Of a stretch of 64,000 nucleotides of DNA, positions 45,657 through 56,292 are shown one piece after another. The stretch is from Lojkania enalia (lineage: Eukaryota; Ascomycota; Dothideomycetes; Pleosporales). The stretch lies in NCBI GenBank assembly GCA_010094045.1, contig ML986579.1, forward strand, positions 684,206 through 748,205, written 5' to 3'. A program made the translations under genes and the position numbers. The stretch's first letter is position 1; the number at the start of each line of letters is the position of its first letter. A model generated the notes under the pieces. It was not told where the DNA came from. It was given only the letters and a program-made list of their open reading frames with translations, and searched no databases.

Positions 45657-46675
45657 AGCGCTGTATTCGGGAATTCTTCAACGCCTCGAATGAGAGAAAA
45701 GAGCGCTGAACTCGGACGCCTTCCTAGGTCTAGAAGACGTAGACAAGAGGAAGAATCGAGGCTGAAAACTGTATCGGCGCGTAAAAAAATGGGGCGCCAG
45801 GAGCGTTGAGGCGCTCGCTATCAATCAAAACAAAATATTTTAGCGTAGCGATGCGGACCGAGGGCGCGAGTAGGACCTTCTTTGTTGCCGCAATGCCGGC
45901 GACGGCGCAATCTGCAATAATCGTTTAGTGCTACGAGATCAGTCTTTCATTCTAGTGGAGTGAGCGGTGCGCCTTGTGACCCTCTTATAGTAGGTGGCGC
46001 GGTACAATGACTCCTACAGTCTGAATAATATGAAATGATGAGAAATGGAACAGAAGCGCGTAGACTGGCTGTGCCTGCCCGCGTCGCTTTTGTGATGGTC
46101 GGTCTAAGGTTAGCTGAAATGGCGTCATTAAAATCTCCGCGAACCCGAACGCCTCCCCACGGCTTTGAGAATGAGACAGCCATGGAGTGCATAATCTCGT
46201 CTCCCGAGAATAACGAGCAGCCCATGGTTGGTGATCCTTCGATCGAAAGTTCGATCGCACAGGGTGTGACCAGCCAGAATGTAATCCCTTAGAGCATACG
46301 GAACCTTATGTTCCCGCTAGGATAGATCATCAGAGTTGTGGAATCATGCATGCCAACCGACTCGCAACATATCCGTAGGAGTCTCACTGCAAGTGGGCAG
46401 ATCCTCTAAAGTGGGTCAAAGTGAGCGGAATAATTCTTGAACATGTGCAATAGGGCCAGTATATTGCTTGCAAACCAGGTCAGCAACGCCACACTGCCTA
46501 GTTCACGACACGTCAAAATGCAATATAGCAATAGATCGTACGCAAAAGCCTTGCTTAGACGAATACATTCGCCAAATACTTTGGATTTAACACGACTTGG
46601 GCAGCCCAAAATCGATCTAGCAGTGATCTATACCTCTATATGCAATCATGTAAATATGCCATGATCCAATTCCTA
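45657..46675. other. Intergenic between CYS3 and ATG14
   Basis: About 1 kb: the CYS3 promoter next to 45656 and the ATG14 3' flank next to 46676. Nothing else is recognised. Confidence 0.55.
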
Positions 46676-48315
46676 TCATTCGGGTATCACTTTCTTGACA
46701 ATATCCTCGCTCCTGCTCTTCACTTTCGTCCAGCCACTAACGCTTCTCTTCTTCCCTTCTCCTTCTGATTGATCTTGTCCCTTGTTGCCGATTGTTGTCG
46801 AGGTGAGGAAGCTTCTACCATCGTCAAGCGCAGCCGTATCTCTCCTCTTCTCCCCTACAACTACCGGGTCCTCGGCAATGATGTTCTCCATGTCTTCCCA
46901 TTCCTTCTGGCTAACCACATCCCATTCCTGAGCCTGCTGTTCTGCGAGAAGATGTGCTTTTAACTCGTCGGTAATCTTGGTCGGCGTCAATCTCCAACCA
47001 GCTAGATACTGTGTATTCGCTGCATTATTCATGAACGAATGTGCTGTGGCATGTGAAATTTCTCCGAAGCCTGCGGAAGCTCTGGCCTGAGCACCCGTCG
47101 CAAAGTTGGGCGTGTCCCTCGAATTAGCAGCAGTCGAGGTTTCCTGCAATACCAAGAGACGGTGGAGATTACGTCCCATTGAACAAACATCATTCCAGTC
47201 ATTGAAGTCTTCTTTCAAGCCTTGAGTCCGGCACAGCCAAGCAATGTTATAGGCCAGTAAAGACACGCCCTCTATGAACAAGGAATATTCCCGAGGGTCT
47301 TGGGCTGCTAGGTGAGTCAGTGGTCGATCAACAAAAAGAGTTCGAGGTTTTGGTAGTTGTGCTCGAGTTTCAAACGTGCGCGACGCTTCAGGGCTGTTGC
47401 TTGAGGAATGCGAAGGCGTAGATCCTGGGAAAGGGACCTTCTTGCCTTGATACGAGGAGCTAGGCTGGAAGATAGTGTGCAAGGGGTAGTCATTCCGAGG
47501 TACGGTGATCTCTGCAGGAAGACGAATTCCGAGGTAGGCGCTGACCCGGACTAGCAAATCTGCAACAGCGCCTAGGGAAGCTGATATCATATCCGGTTGG
47601 GCGTCTGTAGTTGTGTCAGAAAATTCCGGGGGTCATGACAACTGGAGGTGTTTATACCATGCAAATCCTTTAAATTATAGATGCGAAGACGAGAACCAGG
47701 TCCGATATTATAGACTTCTTTGATACCTCCTTCTTTGACTCGTCGCCGTGTCATCTTCAGACCTGCAAGCTTCGCGGCTGTGTTGCAGAGGTATACTCGC
47801 ATCTCCATAGTATCATGATGGACCTTATTTGCCTTGTAATCTATTTTCTCGATCGTCTGCTGAATTTTATCGACCTCGTTCGCCCGGCGAGAATCTATAC
47901 CGTACGTTGCCGAACCAAGATCGGATTTCCTCTGCGCGTTAGTTCTACGCTTTGCTTCGAGCTGCTTTCTTGTGGCCTCCATCTGCTGTCGTAGCAAATC
48001 TGCTTGCTCAGTGATGTGTTGTATCCGCTCTTTGATCTCGGTCGTCTCAGCCTTAGTCCGCTGAAGCTCGATGGTCTTGGTGCACTCGTGTCGATCGACG
48101 AGGATACCCCCTCTCGAGTCCGTGAGAGATACATGTTGACTAGCTTTATCTCCCGAGCCTTGGACAACTGCCTTGACGTGCTTGGCAACAATATCACGAT
48201 CTATCAGGCATTTTGCGAGCTCGATCCGGGGCAGTTCGATCGCAGAGCGGGCGCAGGTGATGCAGTGGAGAGGATAATTCGAGCCACCAGGCTTCCCACA
48301 GATGTCGCATTCCAT
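46676..48315 (-). CDS. ATG14: Atg14, autophagy subunit of PI3-kinase complex I
   Basis: Two exons (48315-47658, 47604-46676) give 528 residues. The N-terminus has the double CxxC of Atg14/Barkor (MECDICGKPGG and LHCITCARSA). A long coiled coil follows (TEIKERIQHITEQADLLRQQ onward, to about residue 175), which in the family binds Atg6 and Vps34. The C-terminal half has the conserved ISASLGAVADLLVRVSAYLG, then LPAEITVPRNDYPLHTIF and SLFIEGVSLLAYNIAWLCRT, and a disordered basic end. Atg14 directs Vps34 to the pre-autophagosomal site to make PI3P. The intron donor is GTATAA. UVRAG/Vps38 is less likely because of the N-terminal cysteines. Confidence 0.88.
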
Positions 48316-48985
48316 GATGGGAAGTATTATGTATTATCTGCCGAAAAGAGCGGTCCGAACGGTGGTAAAATGTGTGGAAAGCAGTAGTAGTGGACCATGT
48401 TGAGAGCTAAGTCGGAGGCCGAAGTAAGCCAGGCATCTATAGCTCCATTGGTAAAGAGCAGAAAACAGTGAATATGTAAAAAAGTACGCCAACTAATGCC
48501 ACGGAAGGATGGGAAGCATGACAATGTGGGTGTGACCTTCGCAGAAGACAACGGGCTTTCGTCATGGCAGGCAGTAATAGAGGCGCGCGACTCGGGCGCG
48601 GGACATCTGACGTATCCCCGAGCTACAGCCGACTGAGCCAGTCGCAAACAGCTTAGCTTCCACGTGATCTGCACCCCAACCAATAGATGAATAGGGCCAT
48701 TGCTTAGAGAGAGGGCGCATCAGAACGGCCGTCTTCTCTATGTCAAGACTCAAGCAAGTGACTGAAGCGACACCATATGAATGCCCTAATAGCGTTCTCG
48801 AACCTACCTACCTAGGATGCCCTGGCCCGCCAAGATTGTACCTTCCGTTTGAGTTTCCTGCACAAGTTCATTTCATTCACCTTGCAATGACCACCCATCG
48901 ACACTCTATGATAGTCTGGTGATACGGTGATCAAAGATACGCTTAGATCGAGGAAGTGACGATCCGTGAAAACTTTCTGTTGGCA
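48316..48985. promoter_or_regulatory. Divergent region of ATG14 and the unknown gene at 48986
   Basis: About 670 bp with both promoters. A GTG upstream of the plus-strand ATG continues its frame for ten codons, but no earlier ATG exists there. Confidence 0.5.
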
Positions 48986-49739
48986 ATGGCGTCTGACTCC
49001 GAATCATCACTGCCAGCTAAAACAGAACCCGTCCATTTCAATTCTTCTCCTCCGCCGTTGCTTGAGACCAATCAACTTAACAACATGGACAATAACCAGG
49101 CCTCTCAACCCATACCGTCGCCTATAAACCAGGAGGATCCCTCAAATGCACCAGCCGGCTTTCGTGCAAAGCCGGCGGAAACGGAGCCGCCGCCGAGCGC
49201 GCAGCACGTTCGACAGAATGGAAATGGGCAGGGGGGCGGTAGTGAAGCGGATGGGACTGAAGATGGATCCAACCCAGAAGATAAGATTACAGATTTCGAC
49301 TGGCATGACCTCGAATGGCGCTATCACAATGCTATGCGCAATTGCCAGCAAAATGAGCAACAACTACTTGAGGAATGGAGAGATCTTATGAGCGTAATAC
49401 ATACATCTCTCACATTCCGTTCATCGAGCTGACCTCGTGAAGTTTTTCGATGTTTGGGCATCGTCTGGGCACGAGCATGAGACTGGGCGAACATATAAAC
49501 GGCGAGTTCCCCATACATAGCACCATCCATGTTTCTAACACGCCTCACAGCCTCAAAACTCGCATGGCCCACGTACAGCACTCTGAGGAAGAACTAGAGA
49601 GGACTCGAAACCACTGTGAGTGCTTTTATCTCAGGTATTTAACCTGCAGCTCTAAAAGGTTAACTTACACTATGTAGATATCAATGTGGTCACGGCGTTT
49701 CAGAGTGCGCTCGATCTCCTGAATTCCCGCGCTGGTTGA
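48986..49739 (+). CDS. Conserved-looking helical protein, function unknown
   Basis: Four exons (48986-49393, 49443-49501, 49551-49615, 49678-49739) give 197 residues. The first 95 are polar and disordered. The rest is helical: DFDWHDLEWRYHNAMRNCQQ, LEEWRDLMSFFDVWASSGHE, RTYKRLKTRMAHVQHSEEEL and NHYINVVTAFQSALDLLNSR before the stop. The steady heptad-like pattern across three splice junctions is the main support. Intron 2 (49502-49550) begins GCGAGT and ends CACAG, a GC-AG intron; a GT start there would break the frame. Introns 1 and 3 start GTAATA and GTGAGT. I do not recognise the family; it may be a small coiled-coil adaptor. Expressed divergently from ATG14. Confidence 0.72.
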
Positions 49740-50480
49740 TACTCATCACCTCAGGTGTATTTAAAATAATGAATGCTACTCAAAATTCCCTACTAGGTCT
49801 CACTCCGGCTATACAACAGTTAGTGACCTTGACCATCTCCCAGCGATCTGTTATTGCGTAGTTGGTTCGCCTCCGGAGAATGCTGCGATCACCATCTCCT
49901 CATAGGCAGGTTAGTCGATGTTCTATTTGATGAAAGCAGCTAGCGGTGCATCCGTTGCGCAGGCCAGACGGAACCCATGAGACAGAAATAAGCATGGAAG
50001 AGTGATGGCTAAAATATCATATCAAAACAGTAACAAAATTAAGCACTTTTCAGCTCATCATCTCGATGATATTTCCCTATCTAGCCTCACACTCGACCCT
50101 CTACATTCATCAATACGACTTCCAAATCTATCTCCAAATGCTAGCAGGCGAGCCAACAGCAAAAGGCTCCAGCCATAAGAGAAATACGTCCCTGCTCCAA
50201 TATCTGCGCACAACCCTGGTCTAATCCGCCATTTATGGCCGTCGATAAAGATATTCACAATATGATGTTGCCGAAGAGGTCGTAAAAGAAATGCCATGTA
50301 GCCTTCGGGGAGAGCCCCATGTTTATGAAGAGACCGCAGATGAAAATGCACAAAATCCGATTCGATGCCGATTCAAGGGAAATTTGAGGAGAGCCGTAAG
50401 CCAAGAGGAAGGATTAGGTGGTTAGAGTGGAGGTTCGACTTTTGGGCGCTTAGATGCATGGTGCAATATAAAAAAACAGC
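49740..50480. other. Convergent intergenic region
   Basis: About 740 bp between the ends of the unknown gene and thioredoxin reductase. No supportable gene; only 3' flanks. Confidence 0.55.
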
Positions 50481-51841
50481 TCATAGGAGGGGATTTGAGC
50501 GATATTCGGGAACGACTCCGTTGACTTGGGATTTCTCGGCCTGGTTCTCCACTTCGAGCTCGTTCTTTACGCTATCGTCCTGCTCGGCCAGCCACTTTTC
50601 AGCCTCGAGAGCTGCTACGCAACCAGACCCTGTTTTTTGTCAGCATGCGAACCGAAATCACCGATGTCGGCTGTACTAACCTGCACTTGTGATGGCTTGC
50701 CTGTATCGCTTATCTTGAACATCACCAGCTGCGAAAACACCCTCCACACTAGTCAATCCTCTCCCTGGCGTAGTGATAAGGTAGCCATCTTCGTCCATAT
50801 CAAGCTGGTCTTTGAAAAGCGATGTTGCAGGCTCGTGGCCAACTGCGTAGAATAATCCTCGAGCCTCAATTGTCTGCTCTTCCTTTGTGACGTTATTCCT
50901 AATAACCAAATGTGTCATTAGACCGTTCTTCTTTTCCTCCCCTTTGATTTCAGTCGCATTTGTGTTGTACTTTATTTCAATCTTTGGGTGTGTCGTCAGC
51001 CGTCGTGCGTTCGTCCTGCTAGCCCGGAGTTTGTCCCTGCGAACCAACACTGTAACCTTTTTGGCCTTTTTTGTGAGATAAAGTGCCTCCTCAACGGCAG
51101 AATCACCTCCACCGATAACAACTAATGGCTGGTCCCTAAATATAGGTAGAGAGCCGTCGCATACAGCACAAGCAGAAACCCCGTTACCCCAGAACTTGTC
51201 TTCCCCTGGCAAATCTAACCTCCTCGCTTTCGCGCCGGTTGCGATAATCAGAGAGTCCGCCGTGTGTGTTTCATCTTCAATTTCCTCATCGTCACCCATG
51301 GGATGCAGCCAGTACTTGAAGGGACGGGATTTAAGGTCGACCTTCGCAACAGTCTGTGAGATGATCTCAGTGCCACAAGCTTCGGACTGTTCACGCATTT
51401 GTTCCTGCGATCGTTAGCAGTCTGGCCCCATGCCCTCGGAAAGGACAAAAGTGCGCACCATCAACTTTCCACCTTGGATCTTTGAAAAGCCGGGGAAGTT
51501 CTCGACTTCATCGGTCGTGGTCAATTGGCCGCCAGCCGCGATCCCGAGGGCAAGAAACCCCTCGTACATAACCGCTTCCCAAATTTTAGTATTTTCCTGG
51601 TCCAACTTAAAAGTGTGTGGTACTCACGCTTCAAATCCGCCCGGGCCGCGTATATCGCGGCAGTGTGGCCGGCTGGCCCCGAGCTACAGAAGAGTCAGTA
51701 TGCCGTCACATACTCGATCGTGGCGCAATAGGCGTGAAGCTTTAGGACGCGTCGGAGACTTACCCAATAACTACATGGAATGTTAGCATTGAACTGCAAG
51801 CTCCCGGCTTTCTATAACTTACTGACTACTCTTGAATGCAT
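50481..51841 (-). CDS. TRR1: Thioredoxin reductase (NADPH), low-Mr type
   Basis: Six exons (51841-51823, 51770-51764, 51683-51628, 51574-51459, 51404-50681, 50629-50481) give 356 residues from the ATG at 51841. Exon 2 is only 7 nt. Joined, the start reads [20 protein letters not shown], the FAD-binding GxGxxG. It continues [20 protein letters not shown], the redox centre CAVCDG, the NADPH site [16 protein letters not shown] with VRRDKLRAS, and [20 protein letters not shown]. The enzyme passes electrons from NADPH to thioredoxin. An open, ATG-less extension upstream of this start looks like a mitochondrial presequence and may give a second isoform. The C-terminal tail beyond AEKWL is extended and charged, as in several moulds. 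Confidence 0.95.
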
Positions 51842-52030
51842 ACTCCGCGACGCCGTGGGAAGCGTGGAGAGACTGCTGGGGGTGGACGGAAGCCCCGCGG
51901 CGGGTGAGTTGCGCTGGGCAGAGGAGGCCGCGGCGGCGATTGGGAGCGCAAGGGAGGAGAGAAAGCGAGAAGAAGAGGCTCGGCGAAAGGCTGTTGAAAA
52001 CACTTTGGCGGTGGGTGCGGCCGTCGCGTG
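51842..52030 (-). other. In-frame, AUG-less presequence-like extension of TRR1
   Basis: Upstream of the TRR1 ATG the frame stays open for 63 codons to a TAG at 52033-52031, without any ATG. The translation (for example VFSTAFRRASSSRFLSSLAL) is rich in Arg, Ser, Ala and Leu and lacks acidic residues, the composition of a mitochondrial targeting peptide. Non-AUG candidates are ACG at 52024 (G at -3 and +4) and GTG at 52003 (A at -3). It could instead be ordinary 5' UTR. Confidence 0.5.
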
Positions 52031-52747
52031 CTATCGAGGTACAGTGTGTATTCAGAGTGATGTGGGGCTGTTGAGGGTTCTTTGTGGGAGGTGACCTTGA
52101 CCTCGGACGGGCAGCTTATAAGAATGGTGCTCGTGTGCGAGGAAGGCGCTGGAATAATAGCTGATGCGCTCGCAACAATTAGATAATATCCTCGGCGATG
52201 ATGAGGGCAAGGCTCGGAGGAAGAGAACTGGATGACAAGATGTGTGCGAGCCAGGTGGGTGGAAAGTGGAGGGGGTACCCATTTGCTTGCTAATTTCATA
52301 TCACTCGCGGTTTGGGGCTCAAAGCAAAACTCCTTCGCACAGTCCTTGATTACAACCAGAGGCCCGACCAGAACCCAGAAGCACAGATCATGTCTAGCGC
52401 TGTCGCAGCGAAGCACGACGCAGCTCCCGTGTCCATGGCCCGTTTCTGCCACGCTGCTTGTCCGAAAACTGCCCTTTTCCGCACGCGATTTACCGGATTG
52501 CCAGCGCCCTTGCGAGCTCTTGGCCGTACGTCTCTCGCCTGCATGCATCTGACGCCGGCCCCCTGCTGCTGCAGCAGTCCAACATCGCCATGTAGTCTTC
52601 AGTAGTAGAGTACAAAATACAAATATCTACCGCCGCCCAGACGCGGAACTCTCTGGACCAGAGAATCGCATCGGGCGGTGCCGCTGGAATCATGATTTGT
52701 CTGCATTTTGCTTGCTCACTCTATCGCGGCGTAGAGCGAAGCCACCC
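52031..52747. other. Intergenic with the TRR1 promoter
   Basis: About 720 bp between the TRR1 leader and the end of TRM82. A TATAAG at 52115-52120 (minus strand) lies about 275 bp upstream of the TRR1 ATG and would place transcription start upstream of the presequence-like extension. Long minus-strand frames here are Pro/Ser-rich shadows. Confidence 0.5.
52115..52120 (-). promoter_or_regulatory. Possible TATA element of TRR1
   Basis: TATAAG on the minus strand, about 85 bp upstream of the in-frame TAG that opens the presequence-like frame. Chosen by position and match only. Confidence 0.4.
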
Positions 52748-54512
52748 CTAGTCCTGCTCGTCGGCCCCGGACCGTTTCCTAAGCTTCTCGACGCCATACA
52801 GCACGTCTCGGAATGCTTTCTCATCTTTTTGTCTCGCCCTCACACTATCGTCCGCCAACAAGGCGGGCCCTGCATCTCGGCGCTCTCCATCCGTATCCGG
52901 TGCTCGCCGACTGAACCACTCCAGCTCGCTTTCCAGTTTCCTGTCTTGGCCCCAGCGACCGTCTCGACATTCGAAGCATTGCAGTCGTCCTCGGCCCTAT
53001 AGCGCGTTTGTTAATCCGACGATGCTAGGCCTACGACGCCACGTCCACAAGATGGCTTACCTCATCTGCGCGCCTCTCTGTCGTGAACCATGGCTTATGC
53101 ATGTGATCTACTGCAACCACCGCAGTGCATATGCTTTCAGATGCAGATATGAACGCTATATCAAGCGCATTCCCGTTCAGTGGGACTGTCTCTACCACTG
53201 CTGGAGACTCCAATCTAACGTAGAAGAATGCCGGCACCCCCTCGCACACCACAAGCACTTCGTTTACCTGAGAGTATTGTCAGCATTCAATCACCACAAA
53301 CACCACTCCAAGAGCAGTACCTCATTATAGTTCCGGGGCGTACTCCAGATTCCTGAAATGGCGATCTTGAAGCCCTCAGTATTATGTGGCAATGTCGAAG
53401 CTAGCTCTGGCTGTTCTCCCAAAAAGGTAATCACCGCGGTTCGGATGCAAATTTTCTCCAGTAGGCGGCCTTTCAGCCAATCCCAGACACAGAGATACGG
53501 ATCTCCACCTCCAGATATGAGGAATCCAGACGTGGTCAGACACAGTTTGCTAACGAACTCCTCATGTCCTTGGCAAAAACATTCAATGATGTGAGCTTGC
53601 GGTGGACCGCGGGAAACGCGTATGTGTTCATCCCGATCTGATGTCAATATGTAGTTTCGTCCACTAACCGTTGTATACACAACATCAGTGAGCATAGACA
53701 CGTGACCTAAGAGAAGTTCATGCTTGAACTGTAAAGGTTCCTTCGTCTTCATCCGTCCTTTGCTCGCCAGCTTGATTTGCTCTTCTAAGACCTTTCTATT
53801 CCTGCCGGAATGCACCGTAAGGAGACTGGCGGCTGGGACAAATTGCTTTTGTGTAGCCGCCTCATTAGGCTCATCCGCAAGGCTCTCGTGATGCACGTCC
53901 TCAGCAGGCGAGATGAGCGGCAGGGCGTAAACATCCCCAAATTTGTCTGCACACAGAATTGTTGAGTCATCTGAGGTTAATGCAATTGCGCATGGGCGTC
54001 GTGCCATGCATCTAGAGGGTCAGCCAGAACCATCGAACCAGGAGATCCAGTATAGGATTTACCTTTGACTTATTTCATGGAGATGATAGTCGGAGTTGAT
54101 CTGGAATACACGAACGCACTTGTCCTCCGCTGTGACCGCCACAACATATTGCTTATCATTCGATATAGCAAGACAGGAGAATGTGGGCGAGTATTCATTC
54201 GGTGAAGAGAGCTTTACCTTCTTTTCTGGCGGCTCTTCTGTCTCGTTTTCCTGATACCCTTAGTCTTATTACCATTTTAAAAGAATTGCCCATCGCCGAA
54301 CATATTACACGGAGCAAAAAGTTGCACAGTGAAATAAGACGCTTGGTTAGACTCACCTTCAAATTCATATATTTGTCTTCCCCAGCCCATGTACGGGTTG
54401 CTCCGTTGGATGACTGAATTACCAGTTTTGAGCCACTCGCGCCCACCAGAATCCATTCATGACTACCATTTGTAGACCTTTCGCATACCTGTATACATTG
54501 GTATGGGACCAT
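52748..54512 (-). CDS. TRM82: tRNA m7G46 methyltransferase non-catalytic subunit Trm82
   Basis: Five exons (54512-54357, 54250-54063, 54011-53321, 53267-53061, 52996-52748) give 496 residues. The protein is a WD40 propeller: MVPYQCIQVCERSTNGSHEW, ENETEEPPEKKVKLSSPNEY (disordered insert), SCLAISNDKQYVVAVTAEDK, RRPCAIALTSDDSTILCADK, then LGHVSMLTDVVYTT with YILTSDRDEHIRVSRGP, the family hallmark, and HEEFVSKLCLTTSGFLISGG. The C-terminus, LQCFEC followed by EKAFRDVLYGVEKLRKRSGA, is typical of Trm82 and confirms the last exon. Trm82 stabilises the catalytic Trm8 for m7G at tRNA position 46. It shares a 207-bp divergent promoter with ribosomal stalk protein P0. Confidence 0.92.
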
Positions 54513-54719
54513 CGTGGCAGTTTTTGCAAATCTTGCGCCGAAGAGAAGGCTATTGAATCAAGAAGGTCGTGAACGTCTAAAGTGTTTGACTAATTCGGAC
54601 TAGCGCGCCGCACACTGAGAAATTACATCCGACCGGGACTCAGTATGGCGACATCTACATCAACAACTTAACCACCACTTTAAGTCCTTAAATATCCTAT
54701 TTTCTCAACGACGAAGAAA
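54513..54719. promoter_or_regulatory. Shared divergent promoter of TRM82 and RPP0
   Basis: Only 207 bp separate the two start codons. The P0 leader side is pyrimidine-rich (CATCAACAACTTAACCACCA region). No element was identified with confidence. Confidence 0.55.
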
Positions 54720-55830
54720 ATGGGGGGCAAATCTAACACCAAAGCCGCTTACTTCGATAAGCTCAAGGCCCTCTTGGAGGAGTACAAGAGCATCTTCATT
54801 GTCACCGTCGACAATGTCTCGTCTCAGCAAATGCACGAGATCCGTCAGTCTCTCCGTGGAGAGGGTGTCGTTCTCATGGGAAAGAACACCATGGTTCGCC
54901 GCGCTCTGAAGGGATTCATCAGTGACTTCCCGGAGTACGAGCGCCTCCTCCCCCACGTCAAGGGTTTGTGCCTGCTACCGCGCAAATTTCACAATACAAC
55001 TCGCTAACCTCCAATGAAGGTAACGTTGGCTTCGTCTTCACCAATGCCGACCTCAAGGAAACCCGTGACAAAATTCTCTCCAACCGTGTTGCTGCTCCCG
55101 CCCGTGCCGGTGCCCTTGCCCCGGGCGACGTCTACGTCCCAGCTGGAAACACGTACGAATAGCTCCTTTGCATATTCAGATTGATGGATGATTGATAAAT
55201 GCTGTAGTGGTATGGAACCTGGAAAGACATCTTTCTTCCAGGCTCTCGGTGTCCCTACGAAGATTGCCCGTGGTACCATTGAAATTACCTCTGATCTGAA
55301 GCTCATTGAGGCCGGTAACAAAGTTGGTGCTTCCGAAGCTACCCTCCTCAACTTGCTGAACATCAGGTCCGTAGGAAATCTCCTGGGTCATGTATACATA
55401 TTAGTGCTAACATCCTATTAGTCCTTTCACCTATGGTATGGGTATTGCTCAGATCTATGACAACGGCCAGACGTTCGATTCTTCAGTCTTGGATATTGAG
55501 GAGTCCCAACTTCTCAAGGCCTTCTCTACTGCAATCTCTACCATTGCCAGTGTCTCCCTCGCAGTCGGCTACCCAACCCTGCCATCTGTCATGCATTCCG
55601 TTGTCAACTCTTACAAGAAGGTTCTCTCAGTCGCAATCGAGACCGATTACGAGTGGGAGGAGATCGCGGAGCTCAAGGACCGCATCGCTAACCCCGACAA
55701 GTATGCTTCCGCCGCTCCTGCTGCTGCTGCCACCGGAGGTGGAGATGCCGCGCCAGCCAAGGAGGCCGAGAAGGAGGCTGAGCCCGAGGAGTCTGAAGAT
55801 GAGGACATGGGCTTCGGTCTTTTCGACTAA
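54720..55830 (+). CDS. RPP0: 60S ribosomal stalk protein P0 (uL10)
   Basis: Four exons (54720-54963, 55020-55152, 55208-55366, 55422-55830) give 314 residues. It reads [20 protein letters not shown], then [65 protein letters not shown] and [16 protein letters not shown], and ends in the stalk tail [13 protein letters not shown], the same end as P2 in this window. P0 anchors two P1/P2 dimers to 28S rRNA at the GTPase centre. Introns 1 and 3 have weak donors (GTTTGT and GTCCGT) yet are forced by frame and homology. Length and motifs are normal. Confidence 0.97.
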
Positions 55831-56292
55831 GTCATCTAACATTGGTCGCATATGACCACGCCGTTTGGCGGTATCTAGTTTAGCGTGCAGCCATTAAGAC
55901 ATGCTTCATGATATAGATATGCTAATGGGAATATGTAAATGTGGAAACCTCCAATTTCCAATTTCCGTCGCTAAGGTATATGTGATACTTGCCTAATAAG
56001 CCATATCTCACGGACGCAATAAGGTACGTCAATTTTCTGATCTTTCTTTGACTGCTATGATTATCCAATTTTTAACACCGAGGATCTCTCAATGAAGATC
56101 AAAAACGCAGCAACACTCTAATTTTTTAATGAGCACTTGTTTTAATCTAGGACCTTTCTAGAGCCAAAGAAATTTTAACACCACTGCTAACTATTGATAC
56201 AGGCCGAATCTTACCTCATCTACTGGCGTTATACCCTGCACGTTATCTGTTTTATTTCATGCTGTGAATGAGGGTACTTTCCGATGATTCTA
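55831..56292. other. Convergent intergenic region
   Basis: About 460 bp of AT-rich 3' flanks of RPP0 and the acetyltransferase gene. Confidence 0.6.

Noticed and set aside
51826..52548. 240-codon minus-strand frame upstream of TRR1
   Set aside because: Out of frame with TRR1 and Pro/Ser/His-rich; the presequence-like frame is a different one.
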